From Paenibacillus sp. SZ31 (GTDB lineage Bacteria > Bacillota > Bacilli > Paenibacillales > Paenibacillaceae), in contig NZ_JABBEA010000003.1 in the NCBI RefSeq assembly GCF_012912005.1, positions 62,001 to 126,000 on the forward strand: 64,000 nt of DNA, in the 5' to 3' direction. Made by a program: the position numbers and the translations under genes. Below are positions 45,949-56,670 of this stretch, one piece after another. The notes below the pieces were generated by a model. It was given only the letters and a program-made list of their open reading frames with translations, ran no database searches and was not told the DNA's origin. Position 1 is the first letter of the stretch; every line of letters starts with the position of its first letter.

Positions 45949-47109
45949 CTACTCCTTTCCCTTATCCACGTTTGTCGGGATATGAATCACTATTTTGGTT
46001 CCTTGATTTTCTCCGGATTCAATCTCTATTCTTCCTTCTAACAGTTCAACCCGTTCTCTCATCCCAATCAGACCGAAGTGGGTATGATCCTTGCTTTTCT
46101 TCGCAAGAAGCTCCGGTTTGAACCCAAGCCCATTGTCCTGAACGACAATTTTGACGAGCTGAGCCTGGTATGTAATTTCCACTACAACATAAGTGGGATA
46201 AGCATGCTTTGCAGCATTCGACAGACCTTCCTGCACGAGGCGGTAGATCGCTGCCTCCATCGCGGAAGATAAACGGTGTTCTTTACCTCTTGTTTCAAAA
46301 AGCGACCGGATTTTCGTTTTTACCTCAAAATCCTGCACGTACTTCCGAAGCGTTGGAATCAGTCCCAGATCATCCAGTGCCATAGGACGCAGATTGAAAA
46401 TAACTTTTCTCATTTCTTCAAGACTGGAACGAACCTGGCCTTTCAAATCTACTATTTCGGCCTGGACCATCTTAAAATCCTGCTTAATGAGCATTCTTTC
46501 TACAATTTCCGTCCTAAGCACTAGATTGGCGAGCATCTGCGCAGGCCCGTCATGAATCTCACGAGCAATACGTTTCCGCTCTTCTTCCTGGGCCAAAATT
46601 ATTTTCAAACCAATCATTTGTCGATTTTTGGCAGATTCGATGATCCGGGTCACTTGACCCAGTTCACCTGACAGGTATTCGAGTACAACACCCATCTGCG
46701 AACCGATGGTCTCGGCACGCTCCACAGAAGCTTCCACATTTTTGGCACGCTTCTGCAGGTCATCCCGACGGGCCTTCAGATACATTTCCTTCTCACGATA
46801 AATCATCAGATCCAGCTGCAGCTGTGTTGCTTTCTCATACGCCTGCTTGATATCATGCTCGGAATAACGGACAAAGTCGCGGCTAACCTCAGTCAGCCGG
46901 ATCCGGGAACGGCGGTAGTTCAGCTCCAATTGATCTACTTTCTCGATCGTTTCCGCCGTCTCCTTCAACACCGACTTTAACTCCTCGTTGAGTGTTTTCA
47001 GCTCATCGCGAGTCGCGTCCATGATCTCGAACATTTGATATTTGCTGTTTTCCATGACTTGTATGGCGTTTTTAATGACGCGGTCTATGGCATCGGCTTG
47101 TAAATCCAC
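45949..47109 (-). CDS. degS: Sensor histidine kinase DegS
   Basis: 386 residues with no transmembrane helix, as known for DegS. A long N-terminal coiled coil (about 1-165) is followed by the HisKA_3 dimerisation site with His186 (EERKRIAREIHDGPAQML) and a HATPase domain (LSNAAKHAY N box, VQDNGLGFKPE G1). It phosphorylates DegU from the cytosol. The start is GTG 47107-47109 with ATGGAG 10 bases upstream. Confidence 0.95.
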   Translation of the reverse strand: MDLQADAIDRVIKNAIQVMENSKYQMFEIMDATRDELKTLNEELKSVLKETAETIEKVDQLELNYRRSRIRLTEVSRDFVRYSEHDIKQAYEKATQLQLDLMIYREKEMYLKARRDDLQKRAKNVEASVERAETIGSQMGVVLEYLSGELGQVTRIIESAKNRQMIGLKIILAQEEERKRIAREIHDGPAQMLANLVLRTEIVERMLIKQDFKMVQAEIVDLKGQVRSSLEEMRKVIFNLRPMALDDLGLIPTLRKYVQDFEVKTKIRSLFETRGKEHRLSSAMEAAIYRLVQEGLSNAAKHAYPTYVVVEITYQAQLVKIVVQDNGLGFKPELLAKKSKDHTHFGLIGMRERVELLEGRIEIESGENQGTKIVIHIPTNVDKGKE

Positions 47110-47156
47110 GTTTGTTCGACTCCATTTCTATCGTTTCCGGTATATATCATACCATA

Positions 47157-49922
47157 TCACGATGAGATGGTAACGGTCTTCGTTTTCTGTTCCCATTTTA
47201 CAGTCAGTCCAAGTTGCTCGGAAACGAGTCTAAGTGGGACTAAAGTCCTGCCACCCGTTACGTATGGTGCAACAGTTGCGCTCTGTCTTTTACCATTCAG
47301 AATGAATTCTTTCTGCCCTACAACCAGATCAATCAGCTTGCCACCACGTAATACCGTGATCCGCTGATTTTTGCTATCCCAGCTTGCCTGACCACCAAAA
47401 GCGTCCAAAACATGTTTGATTGGCACATACGTCGTACCATTTTTCAGGACTGGTGCTGCATCAATGGCTTTTTTCGTTCCATTCATCGTCATCGACTTCT
47501 GCCCAAGTACAAGCGAGGCTGTTCCCGTAGGCAATCCAACTTCACTGGACTTGGAAGGCATCGTGAATGCGATGTTGTCAAATGCAACCGTACCTGTCTT
47601 CGCGCGCTCATCCTGACCCTCTTCCACGTTCACCACATAGACCCGCTTCAGCTTCGCCGGATAGGCGATGTTCAGTCCGTTCAGGTCTACACTCAGCTTC
47701 TTCCAACCGTTCCAGTCAATCGCTTTGGCAAGATCGGCATATACGGTTTTGCCATTGGCATCCGTAAATTCGGCACGCAGCCAGTTCAGGCTCTTATCTC
47801 CCATAACATCCATCGACATCGATGTCGCTGCAGCAGATACCTCTCTGCCGGTAGAACCATTCAGTTGTGCATAAGCGTACATTTTGCCTGTTCCAGCTGT
47901 CATATCATAACCGAGTTGCAGTACATTGGAGCCAGCCTTCTCACCAGTTCCTGCTGTAACGGTTGCCGAACCAGTTACGCCCGCTGCGTTCGTTGTGAAG
48001 TTGATCGGATAATTCACATTTTCGAAGTTCTCCCAGATCGTTTCGCTTGCAGAAGCCGAGAGTACTACGACTGTGCTGTAACCATCATAACGACCAATCG
48101 CATATCCTACTTGTGCACCGGAATTGACGGAAGATACGGTTAATTGGTCAGCAGTGACTTTACCTTTGAACCCGATAAATTCCCATGTCAGCGAGTCCGC
48201 CGGAACCGTAACACTTTGTCCGCTCTTCGTTGTTGCCGTTACCGGAATGGACATCGTTGTGCCTGCTTTGAGCGAACCTAGACCCGATCCTGCTGTCAGG
48301 GAAGCCAATTCACTTCCACCCAGTACCGATACTTTAATGGAGGATGAAGCTCCATTGCTCGTTGCCGTCAAGGTTGCTGTACCTGGCTTCACGCCTTTGA
48401 TCGTGCCGTTGCTGACACTCACGATGCCGTTGTTGCTGGACTTCCAGGACATGCTGATATCGCCTGTTGCGATTGGGTTGTAGTAGGTGTCATATCCTTT
48501 GGCTGTGTACTTGCCCTCTTGTCCCACCAGCAACGTTTGGCTGCCACTCACGGCAAAGCCCTTCAGTTTACCTACAGGAGCCGTAGAGAACACACCCAGC
48601 GTGTTTACAACCTGACGTTGCTCGGTGCCATACTCTGTGTTGAACGTCAGACCGGCGGTTTGCTCACCTAGTGGACGTGTTACCATTGTTGTGGAGCCGC
48701 CTCCGTCCAAGTTCATGCCTTTCCAGACACCCACACTGGTCATAAAGGATTGCAGTTCCGTCAGCGACATCCCGCTGCTGTTACTGTTCTTCTCCGCTGC
48801 AATGATGTAGACATACCGACCATCCTGGGAGTATCCTACTGCCGTTCTTGCACGAATACCACCAATGCCGGACGCAGCGATATCACGGGAAAAGGAAGCT
48901 GCCTTACCACCATTCACAAGAATGGTATGACCGCCAATCATCATCTCCAGATTACTTGGATCAACCGATTGCCCCGTTGTTTTGGCTTTTAACTTGTAAT
49001 CCGCATCCAGGGTTTGCCCAACAGATAGATGGCTCATGATCCATGTCGCTGCTGTACCATGCGCACGCAAAATGTACCCATCCTTCGGCACCGTCATGTT
49101 TAACGCTTTTTTATCCGAGATTTGGGTGATTACTCCGTTCTGCACGAGAACCTCTGTCGGCGTTGTGGAAGGGTCATTTGGACGTTTGGTGGACGTCCAG
49201 GCAGGTGTATAAATATACATCGAGTTGGCATGACTATATTTCACTGCACCCGACTCTACCGTATAATCCTCTTTATTTATCCCACGCAAAGCGAAGGTTG
49301 AACCATCCTGCGCCTTCACTGTTCCGTCAAAGGAATACTCGTCGATCATCGGCTTGCCATCCTTGGTCACCGTGAGGGCATACATGCCCGATAGTTCGGA
49401 AGGTGTGGAAACCAGTACGCCATCAGAGACCTGTCCACCAATAGGGGCGAGCTCTCCGGATACATTGAAGTAATCGCCGTTTACAGCAGCTACTGCACCA
49501 TTTTCCTTGGCCATGGCACCTGTGCTCTGTTTGCTGTTCAGATTACCGCCCTTTCCTGTCATCACATCCAGCTTCACATATGGGTTCTGCAGATCCACCT
49601 GGATTACATCCGCCAGTACGTTGACCTTGGAACCGGAACGTGTTGTCGTATATCTGTATTTCATGAGCTTCGCACCCGAAGTCAGAATTTCTTCACTCAA
49701 CTTGCTAGTATTGGTAGATGCCGCTGCGGCCACCGATTGCCACGAAGTGCCTGACCATATCTGCCCGCCTGTGCTCATCACCGGTGCAATCCAGATCACA
49801 CCCGCCAGCGTCACGATTGCCCATTTTTTCACCTTACTGCCCTTAACGTCTTCCAGCTGTTTCTCATGTTTCCCCAGCATGTCTGAAACGTCTCTCCCAT
49901 CTTGTATATCAATCTTAGACAT
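47157..49922 (-). CDS. Phosphodiester glycosidase family exported protein with Big2 and copper-amine-oxidase-like repeats
   Basis: 921 residues. The N-terminal cytosolic tail is followed by a signal anchor (KKWAIVTLAGVIWIAP). The phosphodiester glycosidase (NAGPA, DUF2233) domain spans about 100-450 with AAVNGDYFN and MNLDGGGSTTM. A Big_2 domain (about 465-540, GTIKGVKPGTATLTATS) and a carbohydrate-binding-like region follow. The end (about 810-921) carries two copper amine oxidase N-like beta repeats (GTTYVPIKHVLDAFGG...SWDSKNQRITVLRGG). Probably acts on wall-linked sugar phosphodiesters. The start ATG 49920-49922 lacks a clear site; an upstream TTG is possible. Confidence 0.85.
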   Translation of the reverse strand: MSKIDIQDGRDVSDMLGKHEKQLEDVKGSKVKKWAIVTLAGVIWIAPVMSTGGQIWSGTSWQSVAAAASTNTSKLSEEILTSGAKLMKYRYTTTRSGSKVNVLADVIQVDLQNPYVKLDVMTGKGGNLNSKQSTGAMAKENGAVAAVNGDYFNVSGELAPIGGQVSDGVLVSTPSELSGMYALTVTKDGKPMIDEYSFDGTVKAQDGSTFALRGINKEDYTVESGAVKYSHANSMYIYTPAWTSTKRPNDPSTTPTEVLVQNGVITQISDKKALNMTVPKDGYILRAHGTAATWIMSHLSVGQTLDADYKLKAKTTGQSVDPSNLEMMIGGHTILVNGGKAASFSRDIAASGIGGIRARTAVGYSQDGRYVYIIAAEKNSNSSGMSLTELQSFMTSVGVWKGMNLDGGGSTTMVTRPLGEQTAGLTFNTEYGTEQRQVVNTLGVFSTAPVGKLKGFAVSGSQTLLVGQEGKYTAKGYDTYYNPIATGDISMSWKSSNNGIVSVSNGTIKGVKPGTATLTATSNGASSSIKVSVLGGSELASLTAGSGLGSLKAGTTMSIPVTATTKSGQSVTVPADSLTWEFIGFKGKVTADQLTVSSVNSGAQVGYAIGRYDGYSTVVVLSASASETIWENFENVNYPINFTTNAAGVTGSATVTAGTGEKAGSNVLQLGYDMTAGTGKMYAYAQLNGSTGREVSAAATSMSMDVMGDKSLNWLRAEFTDANGKTVYADLAKAIDWNGWKKLSVDLNGLNIAYPAKLKRVYVVNVEEGQDERAKTGTVAFDNIAFTMPSKSSEVGLPTGTASLVLGQKSMTMNGTKKAIDAAPVLKNGTTYVPIKHVLDAFGGQASWDSKNQRITVLRGGKLIDLVVGQKEFILNGKRQSATVAPYVTGGRTLVPLRLVSEQLGLTVKWEQKTKTVTISS

Positions 49923-50097
49923 CACGAACACTGCCAAGTAGGCAGCCGATAGCGAGATCTCTAGTATACTCTTCTATTAATAGACTGCTTTTTGTGGAAA
50001 AAGTTACGTTTGTCCCCTACATTAGCATGCATAAATTATGAAAATAGATAACTGGCCACATCCTTACTGCCGGTTTTAGCTATTCTCGTCCATCTCA

Positions 50098-50146
50098 ACG
50101 AAAAAGAGGCATATCAGCAAGTTTAATCTGGCTGATATGCTTCTTA
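50098..50146 (-). terminator. Terminator of the 1237-residue SLH gene
   Basis: AAGAAGCATATCAGC-CAGATTAAACTT-GCTGATATGCCTCTT followed by TTT on the minus strand, just past the stop. Confidence 0.85.
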
Positions 50147-50177
50147 AATAGCATTAGTTATTTCGTGGGATTCGTTA

Positions 50178-53100
50178 TTACAGGTAACCAATCTGATTCA
50201 GCATACGTTTGAGCATTACTGCAGCCTGTGCTCTTGTTGCTCTGTCCAAAGGCTTAAATTCCGTTGGTGACACCCCTTGGATAATTCCTGTCAGAACCGC
50301 CTTCGCAACAGCATCCTCAGATTTTATTTTATCGGCATCCTTAAATCTGGACAGTGTGTTCTTTGCAGATAATTGAAGAGATGGTGATTGCCCGGCATAA
50401 TTCATTGCTCTAACCAACATGATTGCCATCTGCTCCCGAGTGACTAAGCGGTCGGGCTGAAATTTTCCATCGCTAGTGCCCACAATGATTTTGGCTTCAA
50501 CCGCTGCACCAATTAATGCATTTGTTGAACTTTTCTTGCCAAGATCTTTGAATTTTTGTGCCGCTGTCGCGTTGGCTTTGAGCCCCAAACCTTTGGCCAC
50601 CCATTCTGCAAACTCTGCTCTTGTTATCTTCGTATTTGTATTGTATGTTCCAAGATTATCTGAGGTAATAATCCATTTGGAGGCCAATTCGGTTACAGCA
50701 TTTCGTGCCCAATCTGCCGTGTTCGGGAAGCTAACCAGATGTGTTATCGGTGCTACAATTTGATTCCCATTAAGTAATCCTCTTGCTGTAATTCCAGTTG
50801 ACGTTGTTCTAAATCCGGTCGGTACATAGGATAATGCCTGTGTGTTGGGATCAATCGCAGTCAATCCTGTTAGAGTAGTGGATGTGTTGCCAGGAAGCTT
50901 AATCCAGTACTGGCTTTTGATATTCTGTTCCACACTTTTGCCTGTGTTGCCATTGAATAATGTGGTGAATACCTCCGTGGCATCTCCCAGACTCTGAGCG
51001 TTGGATCTCGATAAAACATATTCCATGGCGCCTGCAGAAAGTCTTGGCACAGTCTCCATCTGTACATACAGTGTTGCCGTACCCGGAGCTGTAGTAATTC
51101 CTGCACTTTGTCCCATACTTACCAAGTTCAGTTCAGATAAAGGCACACTCCATATGCTGTCTTTATATTTGACCCCAATCGTACCCGTGCGATACCTGGA
51201 AGCCATTTGGGATAACTTATGGAATGGAATTCCAACGTATGCTGTCTCATTGCTTTCTGGTACTTCGAACAATATAGGTTGGTTTAATTTATAATTTGCA
51301 GAAGCATATTCAAATGCTTGTCCAAGCTTGGTCTCATCGATCGTATACTGCTGCGTTGTACGATTATTATGTGAGGGTGTGCTCTTAGCAGAAGCTACAT
51401 CCGTACTCATGACCAGAAGTCCTTGACCAAATCCAGAATCAGCCGCACTCCACTCGGTCAGCCACGCGGGGCGCCCTACTGCTGTAGTATCTGTGGGATT
51501 AGTGATTGTGCTCTCCTGAAGTGTCAACGGACCAAATGCCCCTACCTCAGTATTAAGCGCATCTCTAAGCGACACTAGTCCAGGTGTATAGGTAACCGTG
51601 CCCGTCTGTCCAGCCGGCACCGATTCGGACAGTTTCAAGGTAACCACTGATCCTGTCACCGAGGCAGAATTCACCTGAATGGTCTTGCTACCAATCAATA
51701 CTTTGAACTGAGCAGGTGTTAATAACGGCTCAGTTTTCAAAGCGTTTCGGAAGTTAATCCGTATTGTGTCCCCTTGTAAAATACCTGACAAGATCGTTCC
51801 GTTGCCATATGTATGTGTCACAGGAACAAGATCTAGCAGAGCTGCCTGATTACCAGCTAAGTCCGTCAGACGATAAGCCCCTGGAACATAAGAAAGGGTT
51901 ACGATCTGTGCACTTGTTACGGGTGAAGCAAGCGTTAGTGTCACAAGATCGTCCTCGATGTCTACATTGTTAACAAATACAGCTTTGCCATCTACCAATA
52001 CGGAATACTGATTGTTCAAAGGTTTGTTCAATCGACTTAATGGCTCATTATAGTAGATCCATAGCTTATTGCTGTTAATCTCAGCCTTCTGAAATTCAGG
52101 TGGCTTCGTATCATTGCTATTACGCACATAAAACCCACTGAAACCAGCAAGTGCCTGCCCGCGACTATCCTTAATAGGCTGTTCACTCGGCTGATAGGAT
52201 ACCCGGACAACTTCACCATTAGATATCGAACGACCGAGATTCAATGTAACAAGTGAACTGTTATTGGTCGACATACTGCTGACACCCACAGCTGATCCAT
52301 CTGCAGTAACACTGAACTGTTTATATGCATCACTTGAGTTAATATACACGGTCTCTGGATAATAGAGATTAATTGTATTCGTATATGCTATACCTTCACG
52401 TGGTTTGGACATGATGGAATCCAGACCATTCTCCACGTCTCTGGTAGAGAATGCAGGTGCTGCATTAAGTGATAAGTCCTGAATTTTGCGTATCCCGGTT
52501 GCTGGTGTATAAGCGATTTTTACTACCTGCCCTACCGCTACTCCCGTATCGAGTACAACATACACACTATCCCCTGACACGTAGGATGAGCTTACATTCC
52601 GATTCTCGCCATTAACTGTAACTGCGAAACTTGACGGTAACGGCTCAAGGGTTGAAAGTAACTCGTCATACGTCAATCGGATAATCGTATTGCTGTACAT
52701 TTTTACTGTCTTAAGTACAGGAGCGGTTGTATCAACAGACAACGTTCTGAATGTCCATGCCGTAGCTCCATTCAATCCAGTGAAAAGATTTCCTGATCTG
52801 TCTCGAAATACATTGGCGGGAATATCAATGGTATACGTTGTGTTACTCGTCAGACTCGTTTGCGGAATGATGCGCAACTGACGATTATCGGAACTGTTTA
52901 TGATTGTTGTAGCATTAACCGTTCCACCATTCATATTTTTCAGCATGGCTTGCGCCGTGTAATTGGTATCCAGTTCTTTGTTGAACGTTAGGGTCAAATC
53001 ACCTGACAGCCCCACACCTGTTGCCCCATTCGTTGGAGACAAGGAGGTCACAGTTAATGCTGTAGGATCGGATAGCACAGTGAATCCCCAATCGATTCGT

Positions 53101-53891
53101 TGTATTGCGGACGTGTCATTCCCATTGGCATCACGTAAAAAACCTGTTGGTACAGCTATGTATATCGTGCTGTTATTTGGCCAATTTCTAGCCGGATCAA
53201 TCGTAACCGTTGTTTGGGATGTATTAAAGCTGATCTGTGTTGAATTCGCATCAATCTCCTCATATAAGGTACTTCCCTGATAGATCTGTAGCTTGCCAGT
53301 ACCTCTGGACATTGCTTGATCGTAGGTAAGCACGATATTAGCAGACGGTGATACGCCTGTGGCTGCCGTTTGCGGTGACCGGTTTAACAGTCTGGCTGGA
53401 TTAGCTGCGGAAACATGGAATACCCATTCCTTATTTAAACCTGCAAAGGGTTGATTATCCGCATAGACAAAAGATTGACTGCCAATAGAAACATAGAAGC
53501 TACCGCCTGGCAAAGCTGAAGCTGGTCTGATTTCTACCAATTTCCCTAGGCTCGCATCAGCATCGATATCGTCTGGTCTGACGGTTACCGCTGGACTATT
53601 CACGTCAATCTCTGAAACGATGGAGCTATCGGAGATTCGACGGATAGTGATTTTATCTCTAGTACCATCAAACTTCTTTACCGGGTTATTGAATTCAATC
53701 TTGAGTGGCACAGAACCGTCCACCTGAGTAGCATTTAACAAAGGAAGCGTCGCAATAATTCCTTTTCCAGCCAATTCGTCTGCTGCATATGCAGACTCCA
53801 TACCTACCCATCCGGTCAACCAGCCTTGTGCAACTAACATCACAACCATAAGACTAACCAATCCCTTACGGGCCATTTTATTCACTAACAC
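50178..53891 (-). CDS. Large SLH-domain surface protein with Ig-like repeats
   Basis: 1237 residues. The signal peptide (LVSLMVVMLVAQGWLTGWVGMESAYA) is followed by Big_5/SbsA-like Ig domains (GVSPSANIVLTYDQAM, GVGLSGDLTLTFNKELD) and many WISDSTVTLT-like beta modules. Three SLH repeats close it (about 1075-1237: AVTELASKWIITSDNLG, AAVEAKIIVGTSDGKFQPDRLVTREQ, AVAKAVLTGIIQGVSPTEFKPLDRATRAQ). SLH domains hold it to pyruvylated wall polysaccharide. The start is GTG 53889-53891, 8 bases after GGGGG. Function likely structural or adhesive. Confidence 0.88.
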   Translation of the reverse strand: MLVNKMARKGLVSLMVVMLVAQGWLTGWVGMESAYAADELAGKGIIATLPLLNATQVDGSVPLKIEFNNPVKKFDGTRDKITIRRISDSSIVSEIDVNSPAVTVRPDDIDADASLGKLVEIRPASALPGGSFYVSIGSQSFVYADNQPFAGLNKEWVFHVSAANPARLLNRSPQTAATGVSPSANIVLTYDQAMSRGTGKLQIYQGSTLYEEIDANSTQISFNTSQTTVTIDPARNWPNNSTIYIAVPTGFLRDANGNDTSAIQRIDWGFTVLSDPTALTVTSLSPTNGATGVGLSGDLTLTFNKELDTNYTAQAMLKNMNGGTVNATTIINSSDNRQLRIIPQTSLTSNTTYTIDIPANVFRDRSGNLFTGLNGATAWTFRTLSVDTTAPVLKTVKMYSNTIIRLTYDELLSTLEPLPSSFAVTVNGENRNVSSSYVSGDSVYVVLDTGVAVGQVVKIAYTPATGIRKIQDLSLNAAPAFSTRDVENGLDSIMSKPREGIAYTNTINLYYPETVYINSSDAYKQFSVTADGSAVGVSSMSTNNSSLVTLNLGRSISNGEVVRVSYQPSEQPIKDSRGQALAGFSGFYVRNSNDTKPPEFQKAEINSNKLWIYYNEPLSRLNKPLNNQYSVLVDGKAVFVNNVDIEDDLVTLTLASPVTSAQIVTLSYVPGAYRLTDLAGNQAALLDLVPVTHTYGNGTILSGILQGDTIRINFRNALKTEPLLTPAQFKVLIGSKTIQVNSASVTGSVVTLKLSESVPAGQTGTVTYTPGLVSLRDALNTEVGAFGPLTLQESTITNPTDTTAVGRPAWLTEWSAADSGFGQGLLVMSTDVASAKSTPSHNNRTTQQYTIDETKLGQAFEYASANYKLNQPILFEVPESNETAYVGIPFHKLSQMASRYRTGTIGVKYKDSIWSVPLSELNLVSMGQSAGITTAPGTATLYVQMETVPRLSAGAMEYVLSRSNAQSLGDATEVFTTLFNGNTGKSVEQNIKSQYWIKLPGNTSTTLTGLTAIDPNTQALSYVPTGFRTTSTGITARGLLNGNQIVAPITHLVSFPNTADWARNAVTELASKWIITSDNLGTYNTNTKITRAEFAEWVAKGLGLKANATAAQKFKDLGKKSSTNALIGAAVEAKIIVGTSDGKFQPDRLVTREQMAIMLVRAMNYAGQSPSLQLSAKNTLSRFKDADKIKSEDAVAKAVLTGIIQGVSPTEFKPLDRATRAQAAVMLKRMLNQIGYL

Positions 53892-54013
53892 CCAACCTTC
53901 CCCCTTATCTCAATTTCCTAATTGTCTGATATACAGACCTCTATATTTATGTCGGTCAAAGGGAGATTTTCAATTAATAAAATGGAAATATATGGTGCTT
54001 TATTTTGTAAAAA

Positions 54014-54060
54014 GATGCAAAAAGCCCCTGATTCCATATTGGAATCAAGGGCTTCATTGG
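54014..54060 (-). terminator. Terminator of metK
   Basis: GAAGCCCTTGATTCCA-ATA-TGGAATCAGGGGCTT followed by TTTGC on the minus strand, just after metK. Confidence 0.88.
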
Positions 54061-54083
54061 ATCGACAAATGACCGTTAACGAA

Positions 54084-55286
54084 TTACAGTCCTGCTTGAG
54101 TTTTCAAAAGGTCTACTTTGTCCACTTGCTCCCAAGGTACATCCAGGTCTGTACGGCCGAAGTGACCGTAAGCAGCTGTTTGTTTGTAGATTGGGCGACG
54201 CAGATCCAGCATACGGATGATGCCAGCCGGACGAAGATCGAAGTTGTTGCGAACAAGCTCAACCAATTTCTCTTCGCTGACTTTGCCAGTTCCGTATGTA
54301 TCCACGTTGATCGATACCGGGTTGGCTACACCAATCGCGTAAGCGAGCTGGATTTCCACTTTGTCTGCAAGACCTGCAGCTACAAGGTTTTTCGCTACGT
54401 AACGAGCCGCATATGCTGCGGAGCGGTCTACTTTTGTCGGATCTTTACCAGAGAAAGCGCCACCGCCATGACGTGCATAACCGCCGTAGGTATCTACGAT
54501 GATTTTACGTCCAGTGAGGCCTGCATCTCCCTGAGGTCCGCCAATAACGAAACGTCCTGTTGGGTTAATGAAATATTTAGTCTGCTCATCCAGCAATTCA
54601 GCTGGAACGACAGGCAAGATTACGTGTTCTTTGATGTCTTTTTGGATCTGCTCCAGTGTAGTCTCTTCAGCGTGCTGAGTAGACACAACGACTGTATCCA
54701 CACGTACCGGCTTGTCACCGTCGTATTCAATCGTCACTTGAGTTTTACCATCCGGACGAAGATATTCCAATGTACCGTTCTTACGCACTTCCGCCAGACG
54801 GCGTGCGATACGGTGGGACAATGCGATTGGCAAAGGCATGAGTTCCGGTGTTTCGTTCGTTGCAAAACCGAACATCAGACCTTGGTCACCTGCACCAATG
54901 TTTTCTGTCTCACGAGCCACTTGTTCCGGGTCACGGTTCTCAAGCGCTGCGTTAACGCCTTGGGCAATATCAGCAGACTGCTCATTCAAAGAAGTCAGAA
55001 CTGCACAAGTGTTATAATCAAAACCAAACTGGGCATTTGTATACCCAATTTCCTTAATAGTATTACGAACGATGGACGGAATGTCCACGTATTCAGAAGC
55101 TGAACTGATTTCACCGATGACAAGCACTAAGCCTGTGGCTACGGAAACTTCGCAAGCTACGCGAGCATTGGGGTCGTTTGCAAGAAACGCGTCCAATACG
55201 GCGTCTGAGATCTGATCGCAGATTTTATCCGGATGTCCTTCGGTTACAGACTCCGATGTAAATAGATGCCGGCCTTTAACAGACAT
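54084..55286 (-). CDS. metK: S-adenosylmethionine synthetase
   Basis: 400 residues. It makes SAM from methionine and ATP. The signatures [21 protein letters not shown] and [16 protein letters not shown] (P-loop) are intact. AGGAGG stands 9 bases before the ATG (GGGAGGTTGAAACTTC). The upstream 255 bases show one hairpin (CAACCTTTtCC...GGGAAAGGTTG) but no S-box SAM riboswitch by eye. Confidence 0.96.
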   Translation of the reverse strand: MSVKGRHLFTSESVTEGHPDKICDQISDAVLDAFLANDPNARVACEVSVATGLVLVIGEISSASEYVDIPSIVRNTIKEIGYTNAQFGFDYNTCAVLTSLNEQSADIAQGVNAALENRDPEQVARETENIGAGDQGLMFGFATNETPELMPLPIALSHRIARRLAEVRKNGTLEYLRPDGKTQVTIEYDGDKPVRVDTVVVSTQHAEETTLEQIQKDIKEHVILPVVPAELLDEQTKYFINPTGRFVIGGPQGDAGLTGRKIIVDTYGGYARHGGGAFSGKDPTKVDRSAAYAARYVAKNLVAAGLADKVEIQLAYAIGVANPVSINVDTYGTGKVSEEKLVELVRNNFDLRPAGIIRMLDLRRPIYKQTAAYGHFGRTDLDVPWEQVDKVDLLKTQAGL

Positions 55287-55541
55287 GAAGTTTCAACCTC
55301 CCATAACTAGTAGTATGGCGATTGCCCGAACAAAACATGACAGCGATTCGTTCACTGTACCCTCGAAGCTTTCCAAATGGAATAAGGACGCAGGGTCCGC
55401 AGTTACGAAGATAAGGATTTTTCAGGTAATTGCCTCAAACGAAAATCAACCTTTCCCTAGTGGAAAAGGTTGCATACCTCAAATGCCATCTTAACGTATT
55501 TGTCAAGACGTGTCAAACGGATTTGGGATAAGGAAAATGCT

Positions 55542-55814
55542 CTATAAGTGCTGCTCTGCCTGACGAATTAGCCTTTTCGTTATCTCTCCACCAACCGATC
55601 CATTCTCGCGGGAAGTCAGATGCCCCCACCCTTTGTATTGCCCATAAGAGTGATCACTCACTTCACCCAGTTCAGATCCAAATTCTGTATCCGCACCAGT
55701 CAAACCTCTGCCACCATAACCCACATTGAGGCCAAATTCTGCAGCGATCTCATACTTCATCTGATCCAACATTTGACGACTTTCGGGTACCACTTTGCGA
55801 TTGCTTCTAGCCAT
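55542..55814 (-). CDS. Alpha/beta-type small acid-soluble spore protein (SASP)
   Basis: 90 residues. The GPR-protease region KYEIAAEFG and the C-terminal [20 protein letters not shown] are diagnostic. These proteins coat DNA in the spore core and protect it from UV; they show the organism forms spores. It is longer than usual (60-70) due to a glycine-rich linker of about 30 residues ([20 protein letters not shown]). GGAGG precedes the ATG. Probably sigma-G controlled, though no promoter was assigned. Confidence 0.9.
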   Translation of the reverse strand: MARSNRKVVPESRQMLDQMKYEIAAEFGLNVGYGGRGLTGADTEFGSELGEVSDHSYGQYKGWGHLTSRENGSVGGEITKRLIRQAEQHL

Positions 55815-55963
55815 GGTTCCTGCACCTCCGTATAATTGATTGTCAACAGTTATAGAGTGAGCAGGAACAAGGCTGACTAGCCGTATTAATGTTTGTTAGA
55901 ACTGGGTAATCTGCGCAAATGAAATATACGACTACTGAATAATTCCTTTTACAGCTACAAATC

Positions 55964-56539
55964 CTATTTCAGAGTATATCCACCACGAACCATTACGGTT
56001 AGGCTATATTTGTTCCCTTCCAATACCGCGATCCCCCGTCCATCCCTTGGAAAAGAGAGCAGGTGATTGGTCGGCGCTGCCTGCCCATTCGTTAGGTCAA
56101 TCCCGTCCGTCAGATCAGCTACACCATTCGTACCTTCACTGACGATCACAGCTTTACCGCTACGTACAATGAACTCCGCGCCAGACTTGCCGATCAGCTG
56201 TTGACCCGGCTTCACCGTTACGATCTCAACGGCATCAGAAGCGCCTGACACCAGTGGAGGAAGTGAAGTGTCTCCACCTGTGCTACCGGAGTTCCCGTTT
56301 CCGGTAGAGCCGTTATTGCTGCCAGATGAGTTGCCAGAGCCTGTGCTTGTGCCTCCACCCAATGCTTTTTGAATCTGCTGGTCTACATAACTCTTCGTTA
56401 CAACCGGATCGTCTGCTGTTCCTGGCTGGCTTGTACCTGCACCGATGGCCGTATTGCTATATACCGACCCAACCCACACGCCAACACCAATCGCGAGCGC
56501 AGCAAGGGATACTTTCATATAAGGTTTCATGTGAATCAT
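55964..56539 (-). CDS. Small exported protein, unknown
   Basis: 191 residues. An N-terminal helix (MKVSLAALAIGVGVWVGSVYS) acts as a signal or anchor. Then comes a DDPVVTKSYVDQQIQKAL segment, a Gly/Ser/Asn-rich linker (about 62-90) and a C-terminal domain of about 100 residues (VEIVTVKPGQQLIGKSGAEFIVRSGKA...). I do not recognise the fold. Similar tail domains occur in Paenibacillus proteins. Two ATG starts compete near GGAGGAAA (3 or 12 bases). Stands between a SASP gene and a large exported protein. Confidence 0.68.
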   Translation of the reverse strand: MIHMKPYMKVSLAALAIGVGVWVGSVYSNTAIGAGTSQPGTADDPVVTKSYVDQQIQKALGGGTSTGSGNSSGSNNGSTGNGNSGSTGGDTSLPPLVSGASDAVEIVTVKPGQQLIGKSGAEFIVRSGKAVIVSEGTNGVADLTDGIDLTNGQAAPTNHLLSFPRDGRGIAVLEGNKYSLTVMVRGGYTLK

Positions 56540-56597
56540 TTTCCTCCTCTGGTAATCTATTAACTTTAACTATAGAGAAAAAATAGGGATGCCACAA

Positions 56598-56638
56598 GCA
56601 AAACCTCGTTTCCATTGGTGTGGAAACGAGGTTTTGTG
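56598..56638 (-). terminator. Terminator of the 865-residue exported protein gene
   Basis: ACAAAACCTCGTTTCCA-CACCAA-TGGAAACGAGGTTTTG on the minus strand, a 15-bp stem. The T-run is short. Confidence 0.78.
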
Positions 56639-56670
56639 GACAAATCTAACGATTATTCGAATCTATGCAT

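Noticed and set aside
55287-55541. S-box (SAM-I) riboswitch before metK
   Set aside because: No conserved GAGGGA or CCCGGCAACC-type core on the minus strand; only a simple hairpin is seen.
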